Assembly: GCA_944390315.1 (NCBI GenBank)
Contig: CALXPO010000022.1
Coordinates: forward strand, 1-64,000
DNA from: an uncultured Alphaproteobacteria bacterium
Lineage (GTDB): Bacteria > Pseudomonadota > Alphaproteobacteria > RF32 > CAG-239
DNA length: 64,000 nucleotides
Direction: 5' to 3'
Positions within the stretch are counted from its first letter, which is position 1, and each line of letters starts with the position of its first letter. The notes under the pieces were generated by a model, which worked only from the letters and a program-made list of their open reading frames with translations, had not been told where the DNA came from and searched no databases. Position numbers and translations under genes: made by a program. Shown one piece after another: positions 8,484 to 18,304 of this stretch.

Positions 8484-9842
8484 TCAATCGTTATCGGCAT
8501 AAGGATTGCCCGTCTTGCGGACGGTAATCCGAATAGGTACGCCGCCAAAATCAAAGGTATCACGCAGACTATTAGTCAAATAACGCAAATAACTGTCGGG
8601 CAGACCTTCGGGATTACTTGAAAAAATAAAAAATGAAGGTGGTCTGATTTTGGCTTGTGTTATGTAACGCAATTTAATTCGACGTTTATTTTTGCCGAGC
8701 GGCGGCGGATAAGCTCCGGTGACATCAGCAAACCATTTGTTGAGCGGTGCTGTTGGAACGCGACTGTTCCAACGTGTATAAATCTTTAAAACAGCGCTCA
8801 TTAATTTATCTAAGCCTTCACTCTTCAAGGCAGAAATCGTGATGGTCGGAATTCCTTCAACCTGGGTTAAAGAAGTGCGGAGTTTATATTTCAATTTTTC
8901 AATTGCTTCTTTTTTGTCGGCAATATCCCATTTGTTTACGGCAATAATTAAAGCGCGTCCCTCATCTAAAACTTTTGAGGCTATTGTTAAATCTTGTTTA
9001 TCCAAAATGGCATCGGCATCAAGAACCAAAACCACAACCTGTGCCATATTAACGGCGTAACGGGATGAGGCTGCCGACATTTTTTCCAGAGAATCCGATA
9101 CTTTTGATTGTTTACGCAAACCCGCAGTATCAACCAGTTTAAACTTATGTCCTTTCCATTCCCAATCTGAGGTAATGGCATCACGGGTGACGCCGGCTTC
9201 TGGACCTGTCAACATTCTGTCATCTTTTAACAAGGCATTAACCAAGGTTGATTTGCCGACGTTGGGACGACCGACGATGGCAACCTGAATAGGTTTTTTA
9301 TCAAATTCTTCGTTTTCTTCTTCTTGATTTTCAGTAACATTATTATCCTTAAAGTAGTGCTCTTTCAAGGCATCGTACAAATCAAGCATTCCTAAACCGT
9401 GTTCTGCCGAAAAAGGTATCGGTTCGCCTAAACCGAGTTTATATGCTTCAAAGCGACTATCTTCCTGTTGTTTGCCTTCACATTTATTTGCCAAAAGAAT
9501 GACAGGTTTGTGCGAGCGACGTAAAATGTCGGCAAAATGCTCATCATAGGGTTGCAATCCGGCTCTGGCGTCATATAGAAATAAACATACATCGGCATCA
9601 TTGATAGCTTTTTGTGTTTGTTCCCACATTCTGGCCTCAAGATTATCTTCGTTAGAATATTCGTATCCAGCCGTATCGATAATCAACAAGGGGAGGTCAT
9701 TAAATTTTGTTTCAGCCTCTTTGCGGTCACGTGTAACGCCGGGAGTATCATGTACGATGGCCAATTTTTTTCCGGCCAGCCGATTAAAAAGAGTAGATTT
9801 TCCGACATTTGGTCTGCCGATAATGGCGACTTTCAAAGGCAT
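8484..9842 (-). CDS. der: Ribosome biogenesis GTPase Der (EngA)
   Basis: About 452 residues with two tandem GTPase domains and a KH-like C-terminal domain. P-loops GRPNVGKSTLFN (near residue 9) and GRPNVGKSTLVN (near residue 190) are both present, each with its DTAG switch motif (DTAGYE and DTAGLR) and NKCE / NKWD specificity motifs. Der acts in late assembly of the 50S ribosomal subunit. The start at 9842 is chosen over 9854 because GGAG lies six bases before it. It follows bamB and a TPR protein on the same strand, an order found widely in Proteobacteria. Confidence 0.96.
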   Translation of the reverse strand: MPLKVAIIGRPNVGKSTLFNRLAGKKLAIVHDTPGVTRDRKEAETKFNDLPLLIIDTAGYEYSNEDNLEARMWEQTQKAINDADVCLFLYDARAGLQPYDEHFADILRRSHKPVILLANKCEGKQQEDSRFEAYKLGLGEPIPFSAEHGLGMLDLYDALKEHYFKDNNVTENQEEENEEFDKKPIQVAIVGRPNVGKSTLVNALLKDDRMLTGPEAGVTRDAITSDWEWKGHKFKLVDTAGLRKQSKVSDSLEKMSAASSRYAVNMAQVVVLVLDADAILDKQDLTIASKVLDEGRALIIAVNKWDIADKKEAIEKLKYKLRTSLTQVEGIPTITISALKSEGLDKLMSAVLKIYTRWNSRVPTAPLNKWFADVTGAYPPPLGKNKRRIKLRYITQAKIRPPSFFIFSSNPEGLPDSYLRYLTNSLRDTFDFGGVPIRITVRKTGNPYADND

Positions 9843-9856
9843 GTGTATCTCCATTT

Positions 9857-11179
9857 CTATTTGTAAACGATGAGATCGGCCTCATCGGTTGTAACAATGA
9901 CATAACCATCGGCGGCAATTGCGGGGAGAGAAGAACCGCCATCAATATCAATACGACCGATTATAGTTCCGTCAAAAGGCGATATAAAAAACATATATCC
10001 ATCGGAAGTAGTTACCAACAATTGATTATTAACCAAAAGGGGACCGGCAGACATCATATTATTTGAGGAGTTTTTGTTATCTTCGTTTGGAATTTTTGTA
10101 TCCCAGATGATTTTGCCGCTGTCAGCTTGAATGGCCATTAACTGATTGTCATTAGCAAGCAAAAACAAATATTTTCCGGCAAGTATCGGTTGGTTTGTAC
10201 TGCCGATTTGTCTTTCCCATATTCTTTGTCCGGTACGCAAGTCGATTGCCACCAACAAGTCATTGTTGCCTGCGGCAAAAACGATATCTCCCGAGATAAC
10301 CGGATTAGCACTGATTGTGCTGATGGCGTCCAACGAATTGTTCTTACGAGAAGAAACCAAATAATCGCCCCACAATGGCGAGCCGGTGCTGGCTTTCAAA
10401 GCACGAAGTTCACCGTTTGAAAATCCGGCAATTAAAACATCGGCAGATACGCTATACGCTGCGACGGCACCGCCGACTTTTACCGTATCTTGGCTTGGTG
10501 CGGCATAGCGCCAAATTTCATGACCGTCTTTGGCATCAAGGGCATACAAAACATTATTTATAGTTTGAATAAAAACTTTACCGTTACCGACCTGAGGAGC
10601 AACACGGATAGGCGTTGGCGAAAAATAAGACCATTTGACTGCGCCGTTATTTTTATCTAAAGCAAAAACTCCGCCAAAACCGGTTACGGCGTAAACGGTA
10701 CCATTATAATAAGCCAATCCTGTACCTTTTAGTGAGATATCTTTATCTTGCCGCAACTGAGGTTTTAGTTTGCGTGACCATAATTTTTTGCCGTCTTGAA
10801 TATCAAAAGCCGTAACGATAGCGTTCGTATCCATGCCGAAAACCGTATTATCGGCCACAATCGGCGTAGCAATTAAATAATCGCGTTTTGATGTACCGTC
10901 GCCGAAATTTTCTTGCCATTTAAGCGAAAGTTTATCTGCAGCCGCCAAATGTCCGATGTTATGAAGAGAATTTCCGCCGTTTTGAGTCCATGCAGGGTTG
11001 ATAGCAGGCTCAGGCAGCACGATTTTAATATCGCCTTTCATATAATCGGCGGCAATAACATTATTTTCTTCCAAAACAGGAATTCTTTCACCGTCGATTT
11101 GAAGTTTTTCTTTGCCAAATAATGAGCAACCGGCTAAAACGGAGCAAACAAGAGCAAAACATATTTTTTTAATTTGCAT
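9857..11179 (-). CDS. bamB: Outer-membrane assembly lipoprotein BamB (PQQ-like beta-propeller)
   Basis: About 440 residues. A signal peptide ends in the lipobox LAGC, giving a lipid-anchored protein delivered to the outer membrane. The rest is an eight-bladed beta-propeller of PQQ-like repeats, visible as recurring segments such as VTAFDIQDGKKLWS, YALDAKDGHEIWR and VAIDLRTGQRIWE. BamB is the scaffold subunit of the BAM complex that inserts beta-barrel proteins. The ATG at 11179 is preferred because AAGGA precedes it and because it places the signal peptide at the N-terminus; the longer frame to 11230 adds an unlikely leader. Confidence 0.92.
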   Translation of the reverse strand: MQIKKICFALVCSVLAGCSLFGKEKLQIDGERIPVLEENNVIAADYMKGDIKIVLPEPAINPAWTQNGGNSLHNIGHLAAADKLSLKWQENFGDGTSKRDYLIATPIVADNTVFGMDTNAIVTAFDIQDGKKLWSRKLKPQLRQDKDISLKGTGLAYYNGTVYAVTGFGGVFALDKNNGAVKWSYFSPTPIRVAPQVGNGKVFIQTINNVLYALDAKDGHEIWRYAAPSQDTVKVGGAVAAYSVSADVLIAGFSNGELRALKASTGSPLWGDYLVSSRKNNSLDAISTISANPVISGDIVFAAGNNDLLVAIDLRTGQRIWERQIGSTNQPILAGKYLFLLANDNQLMAIQADSGKIIWDTKIPNEDNKNSSNNMMSAGPLLVNNQLLVTTSDGYMFFISPFDGTIIGRIDIDGGSSLPAIAADGYVIVTTDEADLIVYK

Positions 11180-11201
11180 GGAACATCCTTTGATTATTGT
11201 A

Positions 11202-11873
11202 TTATTGCGGCAGGACAGACATAATATCACTAATACGAGCCTTCATGATTTCGGAGGCTTTATCATTTTTAAGCAAATTGTTATAAATTTCTTTAGCTTC
11301 TGCCGTTTTGCCGTTATGCAGATAAGCGACGGCAAGCATTTCCGCAGCTGCGGGCTGCCAACTGCTATTGATATCACGAGCGGTATCGCCTATAAGAGCT
11401 TCAATTTCTGCCAGAGGAGCGTTTTCTATTTTATAAGAAGCTAATTTAAAAATGACAGTTTGTTTCAATTGCGGATTAAATGATTTATCATTAATGACTT
11501 GTTCCATTAATTTTGTAGCGTCATCGATTTTGTTTTGGTCGAGCAAGATATTTATTTTTTGCATTTGTGCCAATTCGGTAAAAATACCATAATCTTTAGC
11601 AATAATATAATTAAGGGATTCCATACTATCATCATATTTATTTTGGTTGTACATGCTTATAGCGTAAGCGTAAGTATCTGACCAAGTTTGCATTTTTTTA
11701 GTATACCAAGATTTGATGGTTTCAAAACTGACGGCGGCAGTTAGAGCTGCTACAATCAGAATAATGATATAGATACCATATTTATCCCAAATTTTTTTAA
11801 ATTCTTCATTTTTAAGATCTTCATTGACTTCTTTTATAAAGGCTTCTTGAGCGCTAGGATCAATTTCTCTCAT
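11202..11873 (-). CDS. YfgM-like membrane-anchored tetratricopeptide protein
   Basis: A 223-residue protein. A cytosolic N-terminus (about 30 residues) is followed by one membrane segment (IYIIILIVAALTAAVSF, residues about 34-50) and a periplasmic helical-repeat domain with TPR-like pairs, for example AEMLAVAYLHNGKTAEAKEI. In E. coli the counterpart YfgM binds the periplasmic chaperone PpiD at the Sec translocon. It lies directly upstream of bamB and der on the same strand, the conserved order for this family. Specific partners here are inferred from context. Confidence 0.8.
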   Translation of the reverse strand: MREIDPSAQEAFIKEVNEDLKNEEFKKIWDKYGIYIIILIVAALTAAVSFETIKSWYTKKMQTWSDTYAYAISMYNQNKYDDSMESLNYIIAKDYGIFTELAQMQKINILLDQNKIDDATKLMEQVINDKSFNPQLKQTVIFKLASYKIENAPLAEIEALIGDTARDINSSWQPAAAEMLAVAYLHNGKTAEAKEIYNNLLKNDKASEIMKARISDIMSVLPQ

Positions 11874-11958
11874 TTTTTTACTTTCAGTTAACTGTGTTGT
11901 TTTTTTACAGAAGTTATAAACGAATTAATGGATTTAGCAACAAAAATATCACTTTTCC

Positions 11959-13140
11959 TTAACCGTCGTTTTTAACCATCATATAGATAATAAAGTCTCT
12001 TGCCCATTGCAATCCCTCAACGGGGGTTGATTTTCCGAAAGCAAGCATGTTGTCATCTGTAATAATGGCGAGATAGTAGCTGTCGGAAGCGGGATTGTAT
12101 ACGACCTGAATATCTCTGATTTTATCCAGATGGATATATTCTTTGGCGGAAAGGAAAAGGAATTTATGCACCAAAATGAGTTTATTGTCTTTTATGACAA
12201 TTTTATCTTTTCTAAACATGAGGCCCAAGAAGAAGACGGCTAACCCAACGGTGACGACAAAGAAAACAATGGTTTGCAAGGGGGAGCCGATCATTCGTTC
12301 AATGCGGGTATAATTGAGTGCGGCAATCAACAAAATCAGCAAATAGAAGAAGAGCCAAAATGCAGCCAACAAGCTCAGGACATTCCAAAACATTCGTTTA
12401 GGTTTAATAATGGTTCTGTCGCTTTTTTTGATACATACGACATCTTTTGGTGCTTTAGGTTCTTGTTCATATAAATCAATCATTCCTTTTAAATATAAAA
12501 ATTCTTTGAGATTTTTGTTAAGTTCGGAGACCTCTCGAACCACGCTTCCTTCATCGGTTTCGATAATTGTCGGCATATTAAGTCTTTTGGCGTAATAATC
12601 CCATATTTGATATATGCCGGTACCGTCTGTTGAAATGTAAAGAGGAATGGTTTTGGCGGGGTCACGGTGAACGAGTTCAATAATATATTTATTTTTATTG
12701 AGGAGACCGAATTGGAAAAATTCCATTCTTAAACGAACACCTTCATAATTGCGTAAAAATTCTTTAAATAATTCATTTTTGCCAAAAACACCTTTTAAGT
12801 CGACAGAGAAAGTTTTGCCGTTAAAAAAGATTTTTTTGTATCGCATATGGCATACGATGGCGCTGATAATAATCCCGAGCCCGAGGACAATAAACACCAA
12901 ATCGACAGCTCTGTGGTCAAACAAAGGCGGGCGCGTATTTTCATCCAAAGTATAAACCCAGCCTTCGGTACTATACATTCCGTTAGATAATTCAAAACAA
13001 CCGAGTATAAACATTAACAAACCAAGTATAATGGCTGGCATAACGACTTTAAGAGGCATTCTGTCGGCATGTTTGGTCGGCATTTGTTCAAGTTTGAGTT
13101 GATAATCATAACTTAAGTGCTTAGGTAATTTTTGGCGCAT
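11959..13140 (-). CDS. Hypothetical membrane protein with PH-like C-terminal region
   Basis: A 393-residue protein with two pairs of membrane segments (about residues 32-50, 80-100, 258-280 and 290-312). The segments between and after the pairs are predominantly beta-strand. The final 80 residues (RKDKIVIKDNKLILVHKF and following) look like a bacterial PH-type domain, but the match is by eye only. The start is supported by AAGGA nine bases upstream of ATG. It is separated from the TPR gene by 85 bases. No function can be stated. Confidence 0.65.
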   Translation of the reverse strand: MRQKLPKHLSYDYQLKLEQMPTKHADRMPLKVVMPAIILGLLMFILGCFELSNGMYSTEGWVYTLDENTRPPLFDHRAVDLVFIVLGLGIIISAIVCHMRYKKIFFNGKTFSVDLKGVFGKNELFKEFLRNYEGVRLRMEFFQFGLLNKNKYIIELVHRDPAKTIPLYISTDGTGIYQIWDYYAKRLNMPTIIETDEGSVVREVSELNKNLKEFLYLKGMIDLYEQEPKAPKDVVCIKKSDRTIIKPKRMFWNVLSLLAAFWLFFYLLILLIAALNYTRIERMIGSPLQTIVFFVVTVGLAVFFLGLMFRKDKIVIKDNKLILVHKFLFLSAKEYIHLDKIRDIQVVYNPASDSYYLAIITDDNMLAFGKSTPVEGLQWARDFIIYMMVKNDG

Positions 13141-13303
13141 CGATATTATCCTTATATTAATCAGATTTTAATTTAGCGATATGTTATCTCATATTTTTAA
13201 AATAATCATCTTTTTTTTACAAAATTTCATCGTCTTTCATTATATTTTAACTAATAAGGTTTAAAGCTGAAACCACAAAGCCGGTAGATTGGGGGAACAT
13301 GTA

Positions 13304-14446
13304 ATGGATTGCAACTTGTCCAGTATTTGCGGAGGGTGCTCTTTGCGGCATCTGGAAGAAAAACAATATCGGCAATATAAAATTGATTTGGTAAAAAAGG
13401 CGTTGCAATCCATTACCCGGCAGAATTTCGTTTTGAATTATCCTATTTTTATTGGTGAAGGGGTGCGCCGCCGCGCCAGTTTTGCCTTTAGGCGTTCTAA
13501 AGGAAGAATTCTTTTAGGTTTTAATGCTTTTCATAGTAACGAAATCGTTGATTTGTCATTTTGCCCGCAGTTGACGGCAAGACTTAACCGCAATTTGGAT
13601 TTTTTTCGCAATCTGCTTGCGGAAATTTGTCGTACGCCGATAACGGTCAAAGAAGGCAAAAAGGGCAAAAGTAAAACGATTTATGTTGACAGCGGCGATT
13701 TATGGTTGACCGAAGCCGAAAACGGCATTGATGCGGTGCTGGAATTTAATTGCCCTCTAAATTTGGACTTGCGTCAGATTATTTTTGAACAAGTTTCCGC
13801 CAATGGTGATATTGTTCGTATATCACATCGTTTGAGTGCGGATAAACAATCGGAAACGATTATAGAAAAAGCGGCACCGTATATTGTGGCCGGACAAACG
13901 ATGGTCTATATTCCGGCGGGAACATTTCTTCAACCTTCCAAAGAAGGACAAGAGGTTCTGACTGATTTGGTATTAAAATATGTCGGTTCGTCAGGCGGCA
14001 AAATAGCAGATTTGTTTTGCGGGGTCGGAACTTTTTCTTACCCGTTGGCAACCGATAAAAATAATAAAATCACGGCGGTGGATTCGTCGTCGGCTTTGCT
14101 GGAAGGTTTCAAAATTTCAATAAATCGGCAAATGATAAGCAATATTGAAATTATCAATCGCAATTTGTTTAAATATCCTTTGGATGAAAAAGAGTTAGCT
14201 CCCTTTGATGTCGTTGTTTTTGATCCGCCGAGAGCCGGAGCAAAAGAGCAAGTTGCCAAATTAGCGCACATGTCAGAGGAAAAACGTCCGAACAGACTGG
14301 TGGCGGTGTCTTGTAATCCAGAAACTTTTGCCCGCGATGCCGAAATTTTGCAAAACGGCGGATATACTTTGCGCGAGGTAACGCCGGTAGACCAATTTGT
14401 TTATACGTCGCATTGCGAGTTGGTCGCCTATTTTGAAAAAAATTGA
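13304..14446 (+). CDS. Class I SAM-dependent RNA m5U methyltransferase (RumA/RlmD/TrmA-like)
   Basis: About 380 residues. An N-terminal cysteine cluster (CNLSSICGGC, with a further Cys near residue 90) fits the 4Fe-4S site of the RumA/RlmCD branch. A Rossmann methyltransferase domain follows with LFCGVGTFSYPLA (SAM binding), FDPPRAG and SCNPETFARD, whose Cys is the nucleophile that attacks uracil C6. Family members make 5-methyluridine in 23S rRNA or tRNA; which target applies cannot be settled. The TRAM domain found in RumA is absent, as in many alphaproteobacterial members. The start at 13304 is preferred to TTG at 13289 because a GGGGGA Shine-Dalgarno precedes it. Confidence 0.88.
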   Translation: MDCNLSSICGGCSLRHLEEKQYRQYKIDLVKKALQSITRQNFVLNYPIFIGEGVRRRASFAFRRSKGRILLGFNAFHSNEIVDLSFCPQLTARLNRNLDFFRNLLAEICRTPITVKEGKKGKSKTIYVDSGDLWLTEAENGIDAVLEFNCPLNLDLRQIIFEQVSANGDIVRISHRLSADKQSETIIEKAAPYIVAGQTMVYIPAGTFLQPSKEGQEVLTDLVLKYVGSSGGKIADLFCGVGTFSYPLATDKNNKITAVDSSSALLEGFKISINRQMISNIEIINRNLFKYPLDEKELAPFDVVVFDPPRAGAKEQVAKLAHMSEEKRPNRLVAVSCNPETFARDAEILQNGGYTLREVTPVDQFVYTSHCELVAYFEKN

Positions 14447-14532
14447 TATAAACAATTCCGCTTGCACTATTTACAAATTAAAAGCCTTTCTTTATATTTG
14501 AAAACATACTAACAAATATAAGGAAGAATTAA

Positions 14533-15027
14533 ATGTCAAAAAAGTTTTTTTTAGCCGCATTTGTATTGCTACTTTCGTCTTGTGCCGGTAAACAAGAGGT
14601 TTTTGTGCATTATTGTCCGAATGTACAAATCGTGCCCGAATTCAGCCGTATGACGATTATGGCCGGCAAAGAGCCAGAAGCTAAAGTAGAATTAATCGGT
14701 TATGAGGGGTATTGCCGCACCGATGTCCGTAATCAGGCTAAAGCCGTCGTCGCCCCGATTTTTGAAGTCTCCCGCTTAAACGAAACTTCGGATAAAAAAG
14801 TTCGGTTTAGTTATTATACCGATACGGGTTCTAATAAAATAGTTATGCTTGGTAAGGAAAAACATTCTGTTGTTGTGGATGCTCCTAAAATCGGTGAAAA
14901 AATTATGTATCAGGGGGATTATGTCGAATTGAGAATTCCCGAAGATCAACCGGGTTATCCGATAAAATTGGGCTTGATGCTCAGCAACGCTCAATATCGC
15001 TATAATCGTATACATGGTATGCAATAA
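14533..15027 (+). CDS. Hypothetical lipoprotein
   Basis: A 164-residue protein with a lipoprotein signal peptide ending in LSSC (residue about 17), so the mature protein is lipid-anchored in the cell envelope. The mature part is mostly beta-strand and contains two further Cys residues, which could pair. No family is recognised with confidence. AAGGAAG lies eight bases before the start. The gene directly precedes tkt, with 13 bases between its stop and the tkt ATG. Confidence 0.75.
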   Translation: MSKKFFLAAFVLLLSSCAGKQEVFVHYCPNVQIVPEFSRMTIMAGKEPEAKVELIGYEGYCRTDVRNQAKAVVAPIFEVSRLNETSDKKVRFSYYTDTGSNKIVMLGKEKHSVVVDAPKIGEKIMYQGDYVELRIPEDQPGYPIKLGLMLSNAQYRYNRIHGMQ

Positions 15028-15040
15028 TCAGGAGAAAAAT

Positions 15041-17020
15041 ATGTCTTATAACAATCAGGCTTTGTCCTCACGTATGGCCAATGCGATTCGTTTTTTGTCA
15101 GTTGATGCCATCAATAAATCTAAATCCGGACACCCCGGAATGCCGCTCGGCATGGCAGACGTCGCAACCGTCTTGTTCGGTCGCTATATCAAAATCAATC
15201 CTGAGGCGCCGCATTGGTTTGACCGTGACCGTTTTGTCTTGTCTGCGGGACACGGCTCCATGTTGCTCTATTCTTTACTTTACCTCTTGGGTTACAAAGA
15301 TATTTCAATTGAAGATATCAAAAATTTCCGCCAACTCGGTGCCAAAACAGCAGGACATCCCGAATATAAACATTTGGCAGGCGTGGAAATGACGACCGGT
15401 CCGCTGGGACAGGGAATTGCTTCCGCCGTCGGTATGGCGATAGCCGAACGTCGCTTAAATGCCAAATACGGCAACGCTTTGTGCAATCACTATACTTATG
15501 TGATTGCCGGTGACGGTTGCCTGATGGAGGGTATTTCCGAAGAAGCAATCGCTCTGGCCGGACATTGGAAATTAAATAAATTGATTGTCTTTTGGGATAA
15601 CAACAATATCACCATCGACGGCACGGTCGACAAAGCCAGCTCGGTTGACCAGATTAAACGTTTTGAGGCGGCAGGTTGGAATACTTTGTCAGTCGACGGA
15701 CAAAATCAAGAAGAAATTGCCGCCGCTATCGAAAAAGCACAAAAGTCCGACAAGCCGGTGTTAATTGCCTGCAAAACCACCATCGGATTCGGCTCGCCCA
15801 ATAAGCAGGGGACAAGCTCTTGCCACGGTTCGCCTTTGGGAGAGGAAGAACGTGCTCTGATGGCAAAAGAATTGCAATGGACGGCCAAAGAATTTGAAGT
15901 CCCTGCCGATGTGCTTGCCGCATGGCGCAAAGCCGGAGAGCGTTCTTATGAGGCTTGTGCCGCTTGGGAAAAGAAAGCCGCTGCTGCCGGTCAAAAATTT
16001 AATGACGAAATCAACGGCAAATTGCCCAAAAATTGGTTGAAATCGCTTAATGCTTTGAAAAATCAGGCAATTGCCGAACAAACCAAAGTTGCAACCCGTA
16101 AGGCTTCACAAATGTGTTTGGAAAAAATCGTTCCCGCCGTTCCGAGTATTATCGGCGGTTCGGCGGACTTGGCCGCTTCCAATCTGACTTTTGTGAAAGG
16201 CATGAAAACCATTACGGCCGAAGACTATGACGGTAACAACTTGATGTACGGTATTCGTGAACATGCCATGGGTGCCATTATGAACGGTATGGCTTTGCAC
16301 GGCGGCGTAATTCCTTACGGTGGTACGTTCTTTGTCTTTTCCGACTATGTGCGTCCGTCGATTCGATTGGCGGCTTTAATGGGCTTGCGTGTCATTTATG
16401 TCTTAACTCACGATTCCATCGGTGTCGGCGAAGACGGTCCGACCCATCAGCCGATTGAGCATCTGGCATCATATCGCGCCATGCCCAATGTTTTGATGTT
16501 CCGTCCTTGTGATGTGGTTGAAACTGCCGAGGCTTGGCAGATTGCAATCGAAACCGAAAACAAACCGAGCCTGTTGGCTTTGAGCCGTCAAAATCTGCCG
16601 ATGCTCAGAACATCTGCCCGCCAAAACTTAACGGCAAAAGGCGGTTACGTTATTTCGGATGTCAGCAAAGGAGCACGCCGTCAGGCGACAATTATTGCCA
16701 CCGGTTCGGAAGTCTCATTGGCGGTTGAAGCACAAAAAATGTTGCATGAACAAGGGATTGAAGTCGCTGTTGTTTCCATGCCTTGTACCGAGTTGTTTGA
16801 TGCCCAAGATGAAAAATATCGTAAAAAAGTATTGGGCAGAGCACCGCGTGTTGCCGTAGAAGCCGCAGCCAAATTCGGTTGGGAAAAATATGTCGGCGAT
16901 AAGGGTACGATTATCGGAATGGACGGTTTCGGTGCTTCGGGACCGGCATCCGAATTGTATAAACATTTTGGCATTACGGCCGAAGCGGTAGTTGATGCCG
17001 TGAAAGCATATTGTCGTTAA
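15041..17020 (+). CDS. tkt: Transketolase
   Basis: About 659 residues, the usual length. The enzyme moves two-carbon units between sugar phosphates in the pentose phosphate pathway using thiamine diphosphate. The TPP-binding motif GDGCLMEG...NN is present near residue 150 (GDGCLMEGIS to WDNNNITIDG), as are GHPGMPLGMAD near the N-terminus, the catalytic Glu region (YGIREHAMG) and the phosphate-binding HDSIGVGEDGPTHQP segment. The ATG at 15041 follows CAGGAG; the longer frame from 15014 overlaps the lipoprotein gene and is rejected. It lies upstream of fba, so central carbon genes are grouped here. Confidence 0.96.
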   Translation: MSYNNQALSSRMANAIRFLSVDAINKSKSGHPGMPLGMADVATVLFGRYIKINPEAPHWFDRDRFVLSAGHGSMLLYSLLYLLGYKDISIEDIKNFRQLGAKTAGHPEYKHLAGVEMTTGPLGQGIASAVGMAIAERRLNAKYGNALCNHYTYVIAGDGCLMEGISEEAIALAGHWKLNKLIVFWDNNNITIDGTVDKASSVDQIKRFEAAGWNTLSVDGQNQEEIAAAIEKAQKSDKPVLIACKTTIGFGSPNKQGTSSCHGSPLGEEERALMAKELQWTAKEFEVPADVLAAWRKAGERSYEACAAWEKKAAAAGQKFNDEINGKLPKNWLKSLNALKNQAIAEQTKVATRKASQMCLEKIVPAVPSIIGGSADLAASNLTFVKGMKTITAEDYDGNNLMYGIREHAMGAIMNGMALHGGVIPYGGTFFVFSDYVRPSIRLAALMGLRVIYVLTHDSIGVGEDGPTHQPIEHLASYRAMPNVLMFRPCDVVETAEAWQIAIETENKPSLLALSRQNLPMLRTSARQNLTAKGGYVISDVSKGARRQATIIATGSEVSLAVEAQKMLHEQGIEVAVVSMPCTELFDAQDEKYRKKVLGRAPRVAVEAAAKFGWEKYVGDKGTIIGMDGFGASGPASELYKHFGITAEAVVDAVKAYCR

Positions 17021-17040
17021 AAGTTACCAAAAGAGAGGCG

Positions 17041-17074
17041 AGGGGCAAAATTTATTTTTGCCTCTTGCTTTTTT
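17041..17074 (+). terminator. Rho-independent terminator after tkt
   Basis: AGGGGCAAAA pairs with TTTTGCCTCT (one G-T wobble) around a five-base loop and leads to TGCTTTTTT. Confidence 0.8.
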
Positions 17075-17111
17075 GGAGATTTTGCGAGTTTGTGCAGATT
17101 TATAAAAAAAC

Positions 17112-17139
17112 TTGAAAAATTACGATGTCTGACTATACT
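17112..17139 (+). promoter_or_regulatory. Sigma-70-type promoter of fba
   Basis: TTGAAA (17112-17117) and TATACT (17134-17139) are spaced by 16 bases and lie about 50 bases before the fba start. Confidence 0.65.
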
Positions 17140-17187
17140 CAAAACAAACTTTAAGATTTTAATTAAAACAGTTTAAGGAGAAAATAT

Positions 17188-18237
17188 ATGCCTTTAGTAA
17201 CAATGCGCCAGATTTTGGATCACGCTGCCGAAAATAGCTATGGTGTTCCGGCTTTTAATGTCAATGATATGGAACAAATTATTGCCGTATTGCAAGCCGC
17301 TCGCAAGGTTAACGCTCCGGTTATTTTGCAAACTTCGACCGGTGCCCGCAAATTTGCCGGTGATCCGATGATTCGTCATATGGTTGCCGCCGGAATTGAA
17401 ATGTTTCCCGAATTGCCGATTTGTCTGCACCAAGACCATGGTTCTTCGGTAGATATCTGCCAATCAGCTATCGTTAACGGCTATTCTTCGGTTATGATGG
17501 ACGGCTCTTTGGAAGCTGACGGCAAAACTCCGTCTTCTTACGAATACAATGTTCATGTAACCAAAGAAGTTGTTGCCCGCGCTCATGCCGTCGGTGCATC
17601 GGTTGAAGGTGAGTTGGGTGTTATCGGCTCTTTGGAAACCGGAAAAGGTGACAAAGAAGATGGTCACGGTGCCGAAGGAACAATTGATAAAAAACGCTTG
17701 GTAACCGATCCGGACGAAGCCGCACGCTTTGTTGCCGAAACCAAATTGGATGCTTTGGCCGTTGCCGTCGGAACTTCTCACGGTGCTTATAAGTTCACCC
17801 GCAAGCCGACCGGAGATATTTTGGCTATTGACGTTATTGAAAAAATTCACGCCAAATTGCCCAATACCCACATGGTAATGCACGGTTCTTCTTCCGTTCC
17901 GCAAGAATTGCAAGATTTGATTAATGCTTACGGCGGTGCCATTCCGCAAACCTTCGGTGTTCCGGTAGAAGAAATCGTTCGCGGTATTAAGTCAGGTGTC
18001 CGTAAAGTTAACGTTGATACCGACTGCCGTATGGCCATTACCGGTGCCATCCGCAAATTGTTTGCCGAAAATCCGAAAGAATTCGATCCGCGCAAATACC
18101 TCAAACCGGCTATCGAAGAAATGCAGAAAGTATGCGAAGCTCGCTACATTGCTTTCGGTGCCGCCGGTCATGCCGACAAAATCAAAGTTATCCCGATGTC
18201 GGAAATGGCTAAAAAATATGCTGCCGGTGAATTCTAA
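17188..18237 (+). CDS. fba: Class II fructose-bisphosphate aldolase
   Basis: A 349-residue zinc enzyme of glycolysis/gluconeogenesis that interconverts fructose 1,6-bisphosphate with dihydroxyacetone phosphate and glyceraldehyde 3-phosphate. Class II features are seen in order: [11 protein letters not shown] near the N-terminus, HQDHGSS with the zinc-binding and catalytic residues (near 80), [18 protein letters not shown] and MHGSSSVP with further zinc and phosphate ligands, and the DTDCRMA segment near the C-terminus. It has a good promoter and a shared terminator with alr. Confidence 0.96.
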   Translation: MPLVTMRQILDHAAENSYGVPAFNVNDMEQIIAVLQAARKVNAPVILQTSTGARKFAGDPMIRHMVAAGIEMFPELPICLHQDHGSSVDICQSAIVNGYSSVMMDGSLEADGKTPSSYEYNVHVTKEVVARAHAVGASVEGELGVIGSLETGKGDKEDGHGAEGTIDKKRLVTDPDEAARFVAETKLDALAVAVGTSHGAYKFTRKPTGDILAIDVIEKIHAKLPNTHMVMHGSSSVPQELQDLINAYGGAIPQTFGVPVEEIVRGIKSGVRKVNVDTDCRMAITGAIRKLFAENPKEFDPRKYLKPAIEEMQKVCEARYIAFGAAGHADKIKVIPMSEMAKKYAAGEF

Positions 18238-18260
18238 TCGCAAGCGCAAGTTAAAAATAA

Positions 18261-18287
18261 AAACCCCGCTGTTCGGCGGGGTTTTTT
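18261..18287. terminator. Bidirectional terminator between fba and alr
   Basis: AACCCCGC and GCGGGGTT form a strong GC-rich stem with a short loop, flanked by A-run on the left and TTTTTT on the right, so it can end both converging transcripts. Confidence 0.9.
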
Positions 18288-18304
18288 GTTGGGTGTTAAA
18301 TTTA

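Noticed and set aside
8227-8502. 91-residue open frame on the plus strand
   Set aside because: It spans repeat copy 2 and the der terminator, has no Shine-Dalgarno and no recognisable protein content.
17464-17949. 161-residue open frame on the minus strand
   Set aside because: Antisense to fba, whose codon bias produces long reverse frames.
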